Made by a program: the position numbers and the translations under genes
NCBI GenBank assembly: GCA_947359465.1
Contig: OX375873.1
Span: 57,755,573 to 57,819,572, forward strand
Source of the DNA: Metellina segmentata
Taxonomy: Eukaryota; Arthropoda; Arachnida; Araneae; Tetragnathidae
Length of the DNA: 64,000 bases
Direction: 5' to 3'
The notes under the pieces: model-generated
What the model was told of the DNA's origin: nothing
The model's database searches: none
What the model saw: the letters and a program-made list of their open reading frames with translations, nothing else
Part shown: positions 22,456 through 33,599 of the stretch, piece by piece
Layout: each line of letters starts with the position of its first letter
Numbering within the stretch: position 1 is the first letter of the stretch

Positions 22456-23160
22456 GCCCACGATATCCTCACGTGTGTGGAATGGTTCAATTATAAAAAT
22501 TGCTATTAGTGAACATAGCTTAATAAAACTATGACTCCAGAACCTGTAAAATTGTTAGGTCTACAACTAATTTCTCTAGAACCTGTTATTCTCGTTTTTG
22601 TCTGGTTTTATGGAAATATATAAAAAAATATTTGTTTTAACATCGTTTCAATTTACTCATATAAATTATGTCACAAGTGAGATTGAGTCACAAATGCTGT
22701 ATATTAATCAGTATTCAATGTAAATATTAGAAACTATGCTGTTTCTTTAACTAGTAGAATAAAAGATAGGGGAAGATGGGGTACAATGAAACAAGGGGTA
22801 CATTGAAACATTACTTTTAAAATCAGTAAAATTTGTCACAGAAACTTGCAATTTATATATATGATGCAACTATATGTTTCAATTATTGATGTGATTTGGA
22901 TACATTCGCACTTCATAAGAACATTAGCAATAGAAGATTATTGGTTTTTCACCATTGAAAGTAAGTTTCTTTACTAAAAGTAATTTTGTTTCTTTTTCCT
23001 TGTTGTTATATGTAATAATTATTTATTCTATACATTGTTATCTTTATGTTGTTGTCTTCATACCTCCAAAACCAAAATTTAAAAAAATAATTATTAGAAG
23101 TTTGAAAAAGTTTTTTTTATTTTGTAACCTCAGTATGGGGTACAATGAAACACTTGCAGA

Positions 23161-23194
23161 CGGGGTACAATGAAACATGTTTCATTGTGCCCCG
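23161..23194. repeat. Inverted pair of the pogo terminal motif (left inner)
   Basis: CGGGGTACAATGAAACA at 23161-23177 is followed with no spacer by TGTTTCATTGTGCCCCG at 23178-23194, complementary at 16 of 17 positions. A further direct copy of the motif ends just upstream at about 23151. Confidence 0.95.
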
Positions 23195-23489
23195 GGAGAA
23201 TGCATTTACTTGAAGTAATATATCACTGGTAAATATAATATCACTGATATAAAATAACATATTAATGGTTGTCACTAATATAAATAAAACACTTTTACTA
23301 AGGAAATGGCAACACCTAACATAAATAGGAAAAGGCAACACCAAATCAAAACAATAATTTTGAAAGCATACCAAATTAATTATTTTTTTCCTTCAAAAAA
23401 AAGTACAGATTTCAATAGTAAGTTAGTTTTTTTACATCAAACATTTAAGAATAGTTTATTTATTTCATAGGCCTAAGCTGCACTTACTA

Positions 23490-24627
23490 CAGTTCACAAT
23501 CCTCCTAAAGTTCTCAGTCAAAGGGGCCAAAAAAAAATAGGTCAATTAACTTCTGGTGAAAGGGGTGTTCTTGTTACTATGTGTGTGGATTTATTAATGC
23601 TTCTGGAAATTCTATACCCCATTATTTAGTATTTCCTAGAGTAAATTTCAAGTTTTGCAAGTTGAATGGAGCTCTGCCTGGGACTGCAGGTGATGCAACC
23701 AAATTGGGATGGATGAATGGATATATTTTTGTTAATGTTCTAACACATTTCCAGGCACATACACGCTGTTCGAAAAAAAATCCAGCTGTACTAATAATTG
23801 ACAATCATGAATCACATATTACGATTTCCAGTCTAAATTTTACGAAAGATAATGAAATTGTTGTTGCAACCCTGCCTTCACATACCAGTAACAAATTGCA
23901 GCCCTTAGACAAAACTGTGTTCAAGTCACTTAAAAATTTCTTCAATCTAGCTGCAAATGATTGGATGCTGTGTAATCCAGGTCGTACAATCTCTATCTAT
24001 GAATATCTTTTTTGCTTCGAACTGCTTATTGTAAGTCTTTCACTCCACAAAATATTACAAAAGTTTTTTCAGCGACTGGAATATGGCCTTTCAATAGAGA
24101 AATGTTTTGTGAAGAAGATTATTTGTGTTCGTACGTCTTGTCCTACTGAAAATTATTTCCATGGTCAGATTAATGAAACTGAAGACCAGACATACAAAAC
24201 CCAAGAATCAGAAGTGGTGGATCTTGCCATTAGTAGATCAGAATCGCCGACTGCAGGTTTTCAGCAACTGTTCATGCACTATCTCTAAACCTGTGAGGAA
24301 ATACATTTCTCCTCAAGAGATTAAACCTTACCCCAAGGCTGGTCCAAGAAAAGAAGTAAGAGTAGGAAAACAGAAAAAAAAAGAGTTTTGTTCTAACCAC
24401 GCCAGTAAAAAATGCTCTTGATAAGTAATTAAAAAGTAAAAAGAGGAAAAAAAAAACTAAGAAGGTATTGTTTTCAAAACAAACTGCCTCCTACAGACTC
24501 AGAAGATGACGATGATCTAGATTATTTTCCAGCTCCAGCTGATCACCAAAGTACTGAGAATGAGATATCCACACATAACATGTGTGACACAATCAGTATC
24601 TGTATAAATGATTGTTTTAATCAATGA
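23490..24627 (+). pseudogene. pogo/jerky-type DDE transposase pseudogene
   Basis: A 235-codon frame (23581-24288) carries the DDE_1 core: CGFINASGNSIPHYLVFPR, NGALPGTAG, a GWMNGYIFVNVLTHF block, AVLIIDNHESH (second catalytic D), LPSHTSNKLQPLD (third catalytic D) and an NDWMLCNPGR block. Upstream at about 23490, TTVHNPPKVLSQRG continues the domain in another frame, displaced by a run of A. The position expected for the first catalytic aspartate reads as a stop and Ala. Downstream, past a frame change, ISPQEIKPYPKAGPRK and then an acidic SEDDDDLDYFPAPA tail end at TGA 24625-24627. The N-terminal DNA-binding domains are absent. It once cut and joined DNA at TA sites; this copy is inactive. A domesticated gene is unlikely because it lies between intact TIRs and is broken. 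Confidence 0.9.
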
Positions 24628-24762
24628 GGGATAACTGAAATGTATGGAAATATATTCTGTTGAGAAATCATAAATGTAAATGAAGTCGAATGCGACTAAA
24701 ATAAACTATATAGGGTGAAAATTGCTTGCATCATTTGGAGTGTTTCATTGTACCCCAGTATG

Positions 24763-24801
24763 TGTTTCATTGTACCCCGGCATACGGGGTACAATGAAAC
24801 A
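24763..24801. repeat. Perfect inverted pair of the pogo terminal motif (right inner)
   Basis: TGTTTCATTGTACCCCG at 24763-24779 and CGGGGTACAATGAAACA at 24785-24801 are exact 17-bp complements with a 5-nt spacer. Another copy lies directly upstream at 24741-24757. Together they could form a long hairpin or a dense transposase-binding cluster. Confidence 0.95.
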
Positions 24802-25037
24802 CTGTGAGACATTTACTTTTTGTTGTTTTTCAAGCATAAGGATATTGTTTAGAACCTAATAAAAATTTATTTAGATGAGGAAAATACAAGATTAAAAGTA
24901 TGCATTAACTATATTATTGTGCATGCAAAATTGTGGATAGGAAAAAATAATAAGTAAAATTTGTTTCATTGTACCCCGTCTTCCCCTACTTTCAGAGCAT
25001 CTGCGCTAAATGGTCTATTGTATACATTTATTGCTGA

Positions 25038-25975
25038 GTAGGAAAATTACCCGACCTTACTCGGTCTTATATTTAGTTAACTATAGATTGAAGAAATGAT
25101 CAGAATATATAATAACTTTTGGCTTTCGTAAAGTATTATAATATTTTAACACCATTTCGGGACATATATGTGTTTATAATTTCTACAACTTACTTTGAAT
25201 ACAAATCCTACACATGCATATCCATCTATGTAATACATTTCACATACATAGCACCCTTGCTGTATGACAAAGCTACAAAATGACGAAAATTGACATTAAG
25301 GTTTAGACTGCAAAAGGCGATTTTGAAGGCAAATCGGAATTCCCTTTCTTAAGTTCTTTTCATATAAACTTGCTCAACTCAATTCATAAAAATGACGAAA
25401 ATGCTGGTGCACTTTAAATCTATCGTGGCCAAAATTTGGGTTAGTGTGGAAAGTTTGTAGAGTGGAGTCTCTGTTCAGTTGTTAACTCCTCATCTAACCG
25501 TGGTTCAAAATTACGTGGTGTTGTCCTCGGATGTTTCCCTTAGGGGATTGATCCCGGATCGTCATCAATAGCATTGTGTTTCTCTAGTATGACGTTATTT
25601 TTTTTTAATTCCGAAAAAAAAAATTGAAATTTTTTAATAGTAAAATGCCTATAACTGTAAAATTACACTTAAATTTTGCTTTTTTCTGACTTACCAGGCA
25701 CTTTAAATCCAAGATATTTTGTGATTGTGTGGATACATGAGATGAATAGGATGTGCAATTTATTTTAGTAATAAATATTTAAAACGGTAAACAGCTAAAT
25801 AAAACAAAATAAAAGTTTCCGGGAAAAAATTGTTCTAAAGATATTAACTCTCTAGATTATTACCTCTCTTAATCTCGTAAAGTTACCACAACTGACAACT
25901 AAACAGTGTTACAAAATTTAGAAACGCAAAAGTAATTCATAGCGAAAGAAACAGAAAATATCACTACACTTCGTT
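25038..25975 (-). mobile_element. Helitron-like element HelB, copy B (partial, SINE-interrupted)
   Basis: On the minus strand the 3' end reads GGGTAATTTTC then CTAC|T, a decayed form of the HelB CTAG|T end. Sequence from 25038 to about 25395, and again from about 25605 to 25975, aligns with copy A at 11462-11800 and 11990-12330 in the same orientation (landmarks CACATACATAGCACCCTTGC and GGAATTCCCTTTCTTAAG). The middle is replaced by SINE-like sequence. The 5' half of the element is absent. Confidence 0.6.
25400..25605 (+). mobile_element. SINE fragment (family S1), body and tail
   Basis: It shares with 51655-51990 the ordered phrases GTGGTTCAAAATTACG, TCCTCGGAT, GGATTGATCCCGGA and TCTAGTATGACGTTA. 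The tRNA-like head is missing. It lies inside HelB copy B, so it inserted later or marks the break in that copy. Confidence 0.6.
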
Positions 25976-26175
25976 ATCAATAACACGAGAAACGTCTGAT
26001 CTGCAACCCACTCTCCAAACTACCACACCACGCCAACCTGATAACATCTGAGGCTATGACAGATTTAAAGTGCCAAGTTTGCGAAATCGGAACAAACAAC
26101 TGTTACTAATCCGTTGCTCTTCCAACTGGACTTCCGCGGTCCATATTGTTATTGACTTAATGTAATCGACTCTCA
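25976..26175 (-). mobile_element. SINE fragment (family S1), minus strand, diverged
   Basis: On the minus strand it carries GTGTGGTAGTTTGGAGAGT and a degenerate tRNA-like head near 26130-26170 (plus-strand GCTCTTCCAACTGGACTTCC). It aligns with the S1 body at 28330-28660. The tail beyond GATCAGACG is lost. Confidence 0.45.
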
Positions 26176-26587
26176 GATAATTTAGAAGTTGCTTTTAGCT
26201 TCAGAACCCGCGTTAAAGGTATTATACCACCGGTTCCAAGGTCAAAGGTACTCTGGGAAACGGAGTAAATATCTATCCTGTAATGTTAAATCGTATTCCT
26301 GTATTTAAATTTTATAAGTATATTTATTGCGACCAATAATAATAGTTCTCTTTAAAAATAAAGGTGCTCTTCAACTATATAAAGTAAAAGGAGAAAACAT
26401 TTTACACATGTGCAAGGTTACTTTTGAGTACTCGGGATATACAGAGTCTGTTCTCACATTTTTTAGACGATTTTGGTTAGCGGTAATAAAAAATCGCTGG
26501 CTGCAAAAGAAATAATTGCAGTTGTACACAATGTTTTTAAAAGTCAAAATTATCGTCTGCGACTTGAGAGGTTTGTTTTTATTCAAA

Positions 26588-28249
26588 ATGGCGCTTTTAA
26601 CGAAGCAGTGGTTCGAAGGCTATATTTATGCTCTTTCCGAAGAGAAATATTCATATTCCGTTATCCAAAAACGATGTGAGAGTCATGGTTTTGTGATATC
26701 TAAAGCGTCGATAGGTAATATAGTCAACAAGAAAGGAAAAAAACGTCAAATTGAAGCCTCAAAAGGACGAAAATTCCAAACAAGTATCCAAGGAAAAAAA
26801 AGGACATCTTCGACTATTGCAAAGGTACGTTGTTTAATGCTGAAAGAAAATCCCCCTAGTCAAAGGACAGTTGCAAAATCATTAAAATTCTCGGTGTCCA
26901 CTGTAGACAAAATGATAAACATTGATTTAAATCTTAAGAAAGCGAAAAAACGCAATGTGCATCGTCTTTCTCCAAAGCATATCGCTGAACGCAGTACACG
27001 CTGCCGAATTCTATATGAGAAACACTTATTCAAAGAAAAATGGGGGGAAAATGTCACAATAAATGAATCATGGGTGTATTTAAATGATTGCAGCAAAAAA
27101 AGAGCCATTTATTATCATAAAAGGGAAGAAAAAAATTTAAGTACATAGTTCACAGAATCGGAAGAAAGTTTTTCTAAGGGATTCGTGATTGTTGCTGGTT
27201 TATATCATGTAATGGCAACTTAAAAATAAAGAGAGTGGGAAAAAATGTCCAGATTAACTCCAAATACTATCAGGAACATATTTTATTGCCAATTTTTCTG
27301 AATGAAAATACCATCGCTTTACCCACAGTGCCATCACTCTGTGTAACTCCATCAAGACAAAGCTACCAGTCACACATCAAAATCCACTGTAAATTTCCGC
27401 AGTTCTTCGGACAGTTTCCGCAGGACAGTTGCAAAATCATTAAAATTATCGGTGTCCACTGTAAACAAAATGATAAACATTGATTTAAATCTTAAGAAAG
27501 CGAAAAAACGCAATGTGCATCGTCTTTCTCCAAAGCATATCGCTGAACGCAGTACACGCTGCCGAATTCTATATGATAAACACTTATTCAAAGAAAAATG
27601 GGGGGAAAATGTCACAATAGATGAATCATGGGTGTATTTAAATGATTGCAGCAAAAAAAGAGCCATTTATTATCATAAAAAGGGAGAAAAAAATTTAAGT
27701 ACATAGTTCACAGAATCGAAAGAAAGTTTTTCTAAGGGATTCGTGATTGTTGCAGGTTTTTCATGTAATGGCAAGTTAAAAATAAAGAGAGTGGAAAAAA
27801 TGTCAAGATTAACTCCAAATACTATCAGGAAAATATTTTATTGCCAATTTTTCTGAATGAAAATACCATCGCTTTACCCACAGTGCCATCACTCTGTGGA
27901 ACTCCATCAAGACAAAGCTACCAGTCACACATCAAAATCCACTGTAAATTTCCTAAAAGAAATGGAACAAAAAACCGGTATCGAGGCCATACCCTTCACT
28001 GATATCCCTACTAAATCCCCCGATGTATCACCTATGGATTTTTGTGCTTTCGGACTTTTAAAATCTGCATTATCCAAACGTCGTCCCACAACCCTTACAG
28101 TACTCTGGAAAGCTGTTCAGGATGAATGGAATAGAATACCTCTTCTGACACTTCAAAAGGCATCATTACCCTGGAAATTACGGTGTCGAAAGATAGTTCA
28201 GAATAAGGGCTATCAAATAGAACATTTAAAACACAAGAATTTTATGTAA
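26588..28249 (+). pseudogene. DD41D mariner transposase pseudogene
   Basis: The frame from ATG 26588 (MALLTKQWFEGYIYALSE) runs through an N-terminal DNA-binding region, then KRTSSTIAKVR and LSPKHIAERSTRCRILY, to the first catalytic block, stopping after NLST at TAG (27146-27148). In duplicate 1 that block reads VTINESWVY (D changed to N). In duplicate 2 (27452-27706) it reads VTIDESWVY. The C-terminal part is in other frames: SKGFVIVAGF, then from 27857 LHQDKATSHTSK (second D) and SPDVSPMDFCAFGLLKSA (third D), ending HKNFM at 28249. Both duplicates share the NLST stop. The second and third aspartates lie in one unbroken frame with 41 residues between them. The family cuts and pastes at TA; this copy cannot make a full protein because of stops and frameshifts. 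Confidence 0.9.
26865..27953 (+). repeat. Tandem duplication inside the DD41D element with 24-bp filler
   Basis: Unit 1 (26865-27398) and unit 2 (27423-27953) both start GGACAGTTGCAAAATC and end CCACTGTAAATTTCC. Between them lies GCAGTTCTTCGGACAGTTTC plus CGCA, found in neither unit. The filler contains GGACAGTT, the first eight bases of the unit. The units differ at scattered positions, so the event is not very recent. Confidence 0.95.
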
Positions 28250-28329
28250 TTTAGTTTTGTGAATACAATATACACTGTCTAAAAAATGTGTGAACAGCCT
28301 CTGTATATATAGTTTTATTTCACGAAGTA

Positions 28330-28660
28330 GGAAGGGAGTTACAATTGCATTGTACTGAAGCAACCCAACGAGCTAATCGCGATGGTTCGGATTCAAACCT
28401 GGAGTGTAAGATCCGAGGAAAACATTTCGTAAATATCCAACGACAACGCCTTATAATTTCGAACCACGGTCACAGGACAACACCTGATCTGAAAGTCTAC
28501 TCTCCAAACTTCCACACCAAGCCAATGTGAGGACAATTTAGGTCACAACAAATTTAACGTGCACCAGCCCTCACGATGGTGTAAGGTTGGACCTATATTC
28601 GAACTCGCAGCTCTCCTGTTTTTAATCCGGGACTCTACCAATTGAGTTTCCTCGGCCTCT
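28330..28660 (-). mobile_element. SINE (family S1), nearly full length
   Basis: On the minus strand the head carries A-box-like CAATTGGTAGAGTCC and B-box-like GCGAGTTCGAATATAGG, as in tRNA-derived SINEs. The body has GTGAGGGCTGGTGCACGTT, GGAAGTTTGGAGAGTAG and GTGACCGTGGTTCGAAATTA, and the end passes through a degraded CTCGGATCTTACACTCC. It sits 26 bp beyond the DD41D element. Confidence 0.7.
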
Positions 28661-31600
28661 TTCTTCACAAAGAACTTGTTATTCATATTTAATGACACAG
28701 ACCCGGAGTATTCTATTATTCGGTGTGTCTCTCCAGCCTACGAAAATGTATCCTGAGATTTATTTCGAAAGTAATCTTACGTAGACCGTTGTAATCTTAC
28801 AGTAGACCGTTGCAGGATATCCTATTCTCTATCAAAAAACCTGAAAGAAACGTCATAAAAAAGGGAAGGCGTCAACCTTTTAGAATGACACACGATATAC
28901 TCCTACGCAAAAAAAAACCGAATTGGTCTGTATTTAAGAAACAAAATGGAAAAACTTCTTTATTATTTGTTAGATCTGTGGCTTACAGTCGGATTAATGT
29001 TCCACTATCCCCTCTTTCACCGCCTGTTTTCGCACACTTTCAGTTTCAGCGGTCAAAACAGTGACGTAGGTCTCAAGCCAAGAGTGACTTTGACAGTTGA
29101 ACTCTCTTTCTTACTGATCATGCTCTGGTATGCTGTTCGTTTATTTCGCTTCTTTCCTATGAGCTCCAGGCGCTGGAAAGAAACCTTTGACTTTCCAGGA
29201 AATATATTTTAAGATCTCTGTTTCGAAAGAAGTGAAGAAAAAAACACAGCCGTGTGTGATAAACTCATGTTTCATTCTTTCCTGGTCTCATTTTTTTTTA
29301 TCACTCACTACGCGTGGATATCATTGTGGTCCTTGGATTTCATTTATTGAAAGGAGTAAACAAGTCGATGCGTAACCATACAGGAATAAAGTTTTTAAAT
29401 CACGCATAATATTTATCAAATTGATTGAAATGTCCATTTTGACTCAAATTTCTATCTTAATAGTTTCAAGGATGCTTGATTTAGTCGTTTGGTACTTGAG
29501 TCCTATTTTGTACCATATCGTATCTAAACCTATAAATTGCATTTAATTCACATGTAATTTAATTTGTATTACATGATTGATCTCTTGACACGAAATTACG
29601 ATGCAATTACGATCTTTATCTTAAGGTTTTGCAAGAACCCAAACTCGCAACTTTGGAAACGGCGAGATTGAAGGGTATTCGAGAAGTAGTATCTCATTGT
29701 TTCCCTAGTAAAATCTCTACAATCTGGTTTTTTACATATCTGAATATTGCTTATTGTATGTATACACTAGAAATCACAAAAAATCCACCATAATATCATA
29801 CTTTTTACTAGTTCAAACTATTTTTCTACTCCTTAGCAATCAAATGATGCCAAGGCCGTGTAAGTATTCGAAAGAGTTTTCTAGTTACAAGGGTTTTCGT
29901 TTGGTACTATCACCATGTACAGACATGTTTCCATAGCTCGATTTCTGAAGAACTGTGTTTTTGTAATAGGATTCTTTGTTCAAACAGTGATAATTCAACA
30001 ATTAAAATTGATTGATTATAATTATTTTTCTGTTATTAAAATCTATATATACCGTGAATGTTCTAAATTTCTGTCAGAGTTATTTGTTAAGGAATGAATT
30101 TTTGGTCGATTTTTGAATGTCAAAAATCTTGATTTTTTAGACTTCCTTGATGATAATAACTGTCAAAAAACTATTATTTCCAGCAACTTGACTAAGGTTC
30201 AAAACATGAAGGGCAGTATTAGGAATAATTTCTAACAGAAAGAACAAATTAGAATTTGAGATATCACTGTTAAAAAAACATGATAGTTAGCTAATTATAT
30301 CTAAATTAGATAACTAATAAATAGTTCAATCAAAATCTTTCACACTGATATGAGTTTTAATACAAACCAATGACCTATTATAAGAAATTAGATTTTTTAA
30401 GTCAAAATTTAAAACGAAATCTAATGTATATGCGATTTATACACTTCAAACGTTTAAATTTACCGAAATCATACATAGCATATTTTCTCTATTTGTCAGT
30501 CTATCATCATCCTGATGTTTTATCGAGTCATAAACTATCTTGTAATGGTTGCGATATCGTGAAAAACTCTGTTGTGCTTGAACTTTAGGAACCTACTCCA
30601 TTGTGTCATCGGAATGCCGAATATATTCTGATTGGTTATTTTTTGGCGTCAGCTGCTGTTCTTTCACCACGAGCCTTACAATGAGATGAACAGGTGGTAT
30701 TCGTAAACATGATATCTGATTGGCTTTTGACTTTTACCGTTGGGTTAGTTTTGGACTGCGGCTGAGATGTCGGAGATGACGGTTAGAGAGATCCAGAAGC
30801 AGCGGATGAGGCCTGTTTACCGTGCTGGACTGAGATAATACATACTTTTATGTATGGATGTAATGATGTTAATGTGCTGATATAAATGCTATATAATTTT
30901 CTTAGTGTTCTTGGAATGATAAGAACTTAAATATCTTAGCTGTTGGTTGTCTTCTCCTGCTGTACGATCCGTACTGTTTTTAGGCTACCGTTTTGGAGTG
31001 ACGACACCACATGGTCAACCTTTAATATCAATTTTATTATTTATCTCTTTACATTCCACTGTAGTTATAGGGCATTCTGTGTAGGCAATGTATCTCACCA
31101 TTCACAAAACTGATTCGATCTTGATGGACGAGATACCTCGTCTTTGGCAAACTTTACCAGATCTTGATGAACAAAGTACGTATATCTTCGAAAACCATTT
31201 GAGGTTTGCATTCAGTAGAGTTTCAGAAGAAAGACCGAGAGTAATGTTTGGATGGTTGGCTCAGGTATATGAACAATCTACATCAAATAAACGGGTTTGT
31301 AAAGCAACATTAATAGTAAAAGAAAAAAGATTAAACGTCTGATGTAAAACTCAGCAAGCAACGTAGTACGATATATAAGCTAAAAAGATACAGTAGCCTG
31401 TAAAATGTATAAAGCCAAATGAGTTACCCTCGAAGTTAAAACCAAATTACAAGGAAAAACCTTAGAAATAGAAATAAGGGGGAAAATATGATGGATCATT
31501 TCCATCTACGTTGATGAATTACCGACGGTCTTGTAAACAGATTTCTTCAACAAGATATAAGATAATTTTCTTCTAACCAGTAAAATTTGAATTTCTTTTA

Positions 31601-33599
31601 ACAAACACACACCTACCAAAATATCCAAACACTCCGAAATCAATGTTCGATCTGAAAAGAAACTTAGCAATATTGATGTACATGGAGAAAAAAAAATGAT
31701 CACATGCTAAAATGTAGAGGACTCTACTACTGTATAATTACGCCAGAAAGATTATAAATTAGTAAGTCGTAAGCTTCCTCTGGTGGCGATACATTCCGAT
31801 ATGCTATCCTATGACAAATCATACCAAGAATTTTGCTGCTTTAGATATCTTATATTGACGGCTGGGTGAAAGTTGCATACTAGCGTATCATAGACATGCT
31901 CAATGGTGACGGCAATTGTATACCATTTCCAGAAATAAAAATGAAAAAATTAGAAAACTTCCCTTTTTTTATGTTGTTTCAAAATAAAGGTATGATTTTT
32001 AAAAAACCTGTTTTTGAATACATTGCATTGTTTTTTTTTTATTCTTACATAAATTAACTAATTCAGTTGTTAAAAAAAATAACAAAGTTGATGTTTGTTG
32101 TAAAATTGCTTTAGGGATTTTAAATTTTCAAAAACGGTATCGTGATGAAAGTAGTAAAAAGTTTTTTAAGTTAATCGATAAGAATCGAGTTCACAAACAA
32201 TGAAATTGAAATATTAATAAATTAACAAAAGTTAATTTGACATCCTTATCGATAAATCTACGTAGAAAATCATGAGCACAACTTTGCATAAATTATTACC
32301 TATTTTTCTCTCTGTAATCTCAGTTTATGATAAATAACAATTGATTTCGTGATACATTAAAAGCAGACCTTGTGCTCTTCTGCAGTTGGTATTTTTCACT
32401 TGAAACCTTTTCCTTGGTTGAACTTGTGATGGGATCAATTACATTCGGGAATGAATCCGAAAGCAATGTTTAATTTTGTTCTTTCCTATTCTCTGACCCA
32501 AATAACAGGATATTTTGAATAATTGAAATGACTATGCATGAATAATCATCTTCCAAATTCTTACTGAAAGTGAAAATTTTTCGAATAATCGAAACTTACG
32601 GGGATACTTAAGAAATGCTTTTACGTTGGATGGATAGTGCTTACTCAAACATCAAGATATATATGAATAATGTAATTGTTTATTCCCTTTTTAACATTCA
32701 AAGCACACATTCGTACTCAGACTAAACCTCATACTTCTTAATGGATGTTATTTTTCTGTTGTTGTCTGTACACAATACAGCTGTTTATTAAAAGAAATAT
32801 ACTACATGAACATTTATCACATTAAATAATTATCCTGACATTAATTTGTATATTGAATTCTAGGATGATTATATAAATATTTTAGAACTGTTTTTCACTT
32901 TAACTTCTTTCAAGAAACAAGATTTTAGTTGATATATCACCCTTGATATCTTTATGATATTGGGAAACAATATTGTCATGTTGTAAGTACATTTTAACTA
33001 GAATTTGAAATTCATGTAAAATTCACAAGTTAGCTAAAATCGCTTCATTTTTTAGAATAATGGCAATTATTTCATTTTAAGTTTTTTGGTTCGTTGTCAG
33101 TTGTAAAATGTTTATTTCAAGTCTTCCCGAACTATGGGTCGTTAGTTAAAATTCGTCTAAGAATAATACTCGTCTAATCGTGTAAAATCGTGTAGACAGT
33201 TTTTTTGCCTTTAAAATTTCAGCACCGTAGTTATTCCGCCACAAATCATATTTTCAAAAAGAAAAAATAAGGGGTATAAATGGAATGTCTTCAATATATG
33301 TCTGCATACTAGAGGCTTTTTCAAATTGTCCTTTTAACAAGATAACACAATGCAAGATTAACCTTAATATAACAAGATGGTTGGTTTATCGGATTTTTGT
33401 AGTACAAGAGCCTGTTCATGGAATAAGAGCGGTCTTTAAATCTTGGTGCTATGATCACTACCAAAGAATAAGGAAAGGTTTTTAGAAAAGATCCTTAACG
33501 TTTTAACTTAATGGTTACTTTCTCCGATCCTCCTTCTGTGATAATAAGGAAAGGGTGTTGGTGGGAAGATAAACTAACCATCAAATTAGGTCTGGCCAA
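28661..33599. other. Long unassigned stretch, no gene supported
   Basis: Open frames are at most 88 codons and none carries a domain I recognise. A piece of the palindrome-bearing dispersed repeat lies at about 31085-31160. The frames around 28810-29375 are overlapping and hydrophobic or basic without homology visible to me. Confidence 0.5.
31085..31160 (+). repeat. Dispersed GACGAGAT repeat, short piece
   Basis: It contains GATCTTGATGGACGAGATAC then CTCGTC, and a nearby AGATCTTGATGAA. The same vocabulary (GACGAGATA.CTCGTC, ATCAAGATCTG, GGTCAGTTT) occurs at 43465, 48740 and 63735. Confidence 0.5.

Larger units (their letters stand above)
22769..24986 (+). mobile_element. pogo-like (Tc1/mariner superfamily) transposon, 2218 bp
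   Basis: The left TIR begins GGGGAAGATGGGGTACAATG and the right TIR, complemented, reads GGGGAAGACGGGGTACAATG. They match at 23 of 24 positions and are flanked by TA on both sides (22767-22768 and 24987-24988). The motif GGGGTACAATGAAAC is repeated inside both ends (about 22778, 22795, 23137, 23162 and 23178 on the left; 24741, 24763, 24786 and 24963 on the right, in mixed orientation). The middle holds a DDE_1-type transposase relic in the sense direction. The space between the left TIR and the transposase is AT-rich, with no trace of the N-terminal CENP-B/HTH domains. Confidence 0.93.
26442..28303 (+). mobile_element. DD41D (rosa-type) mariner element, 1862 bp, internally duplicated
   Basis: The left TIR begins CAGAGTCTGTTCTCACATTT and the right TIR, complemented, reads CAGAGGCTGTTCACACATTT, continuing to TTTAGAC (25 of 27 matches). 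Both ends are flanked by TA (26440-26441 and 28304-28305). One transposase gene runs left to right. A 0.53-kb part of it is duplicated in tandem, which explains a length above the usual 1.3 kb. Counting residues between the last two catalytic aspartates gives 41, the spacing that defines the rosa/DD41D branch of the mariner superfamily. Confidence 0.92.

Noticed and set aside
22302..22496. Ser/Leu/Pro-rich frame over the CT tract
   Set aside because: Low-complexity translation of a (CT)n repeat.
27370..27666. Minus-strand frame nearly identical to the one at 26860-27108
   Set aside because: Both are antisense to the duplicated DD41D transposase segment. Their similarity reflects the tandem duplication.
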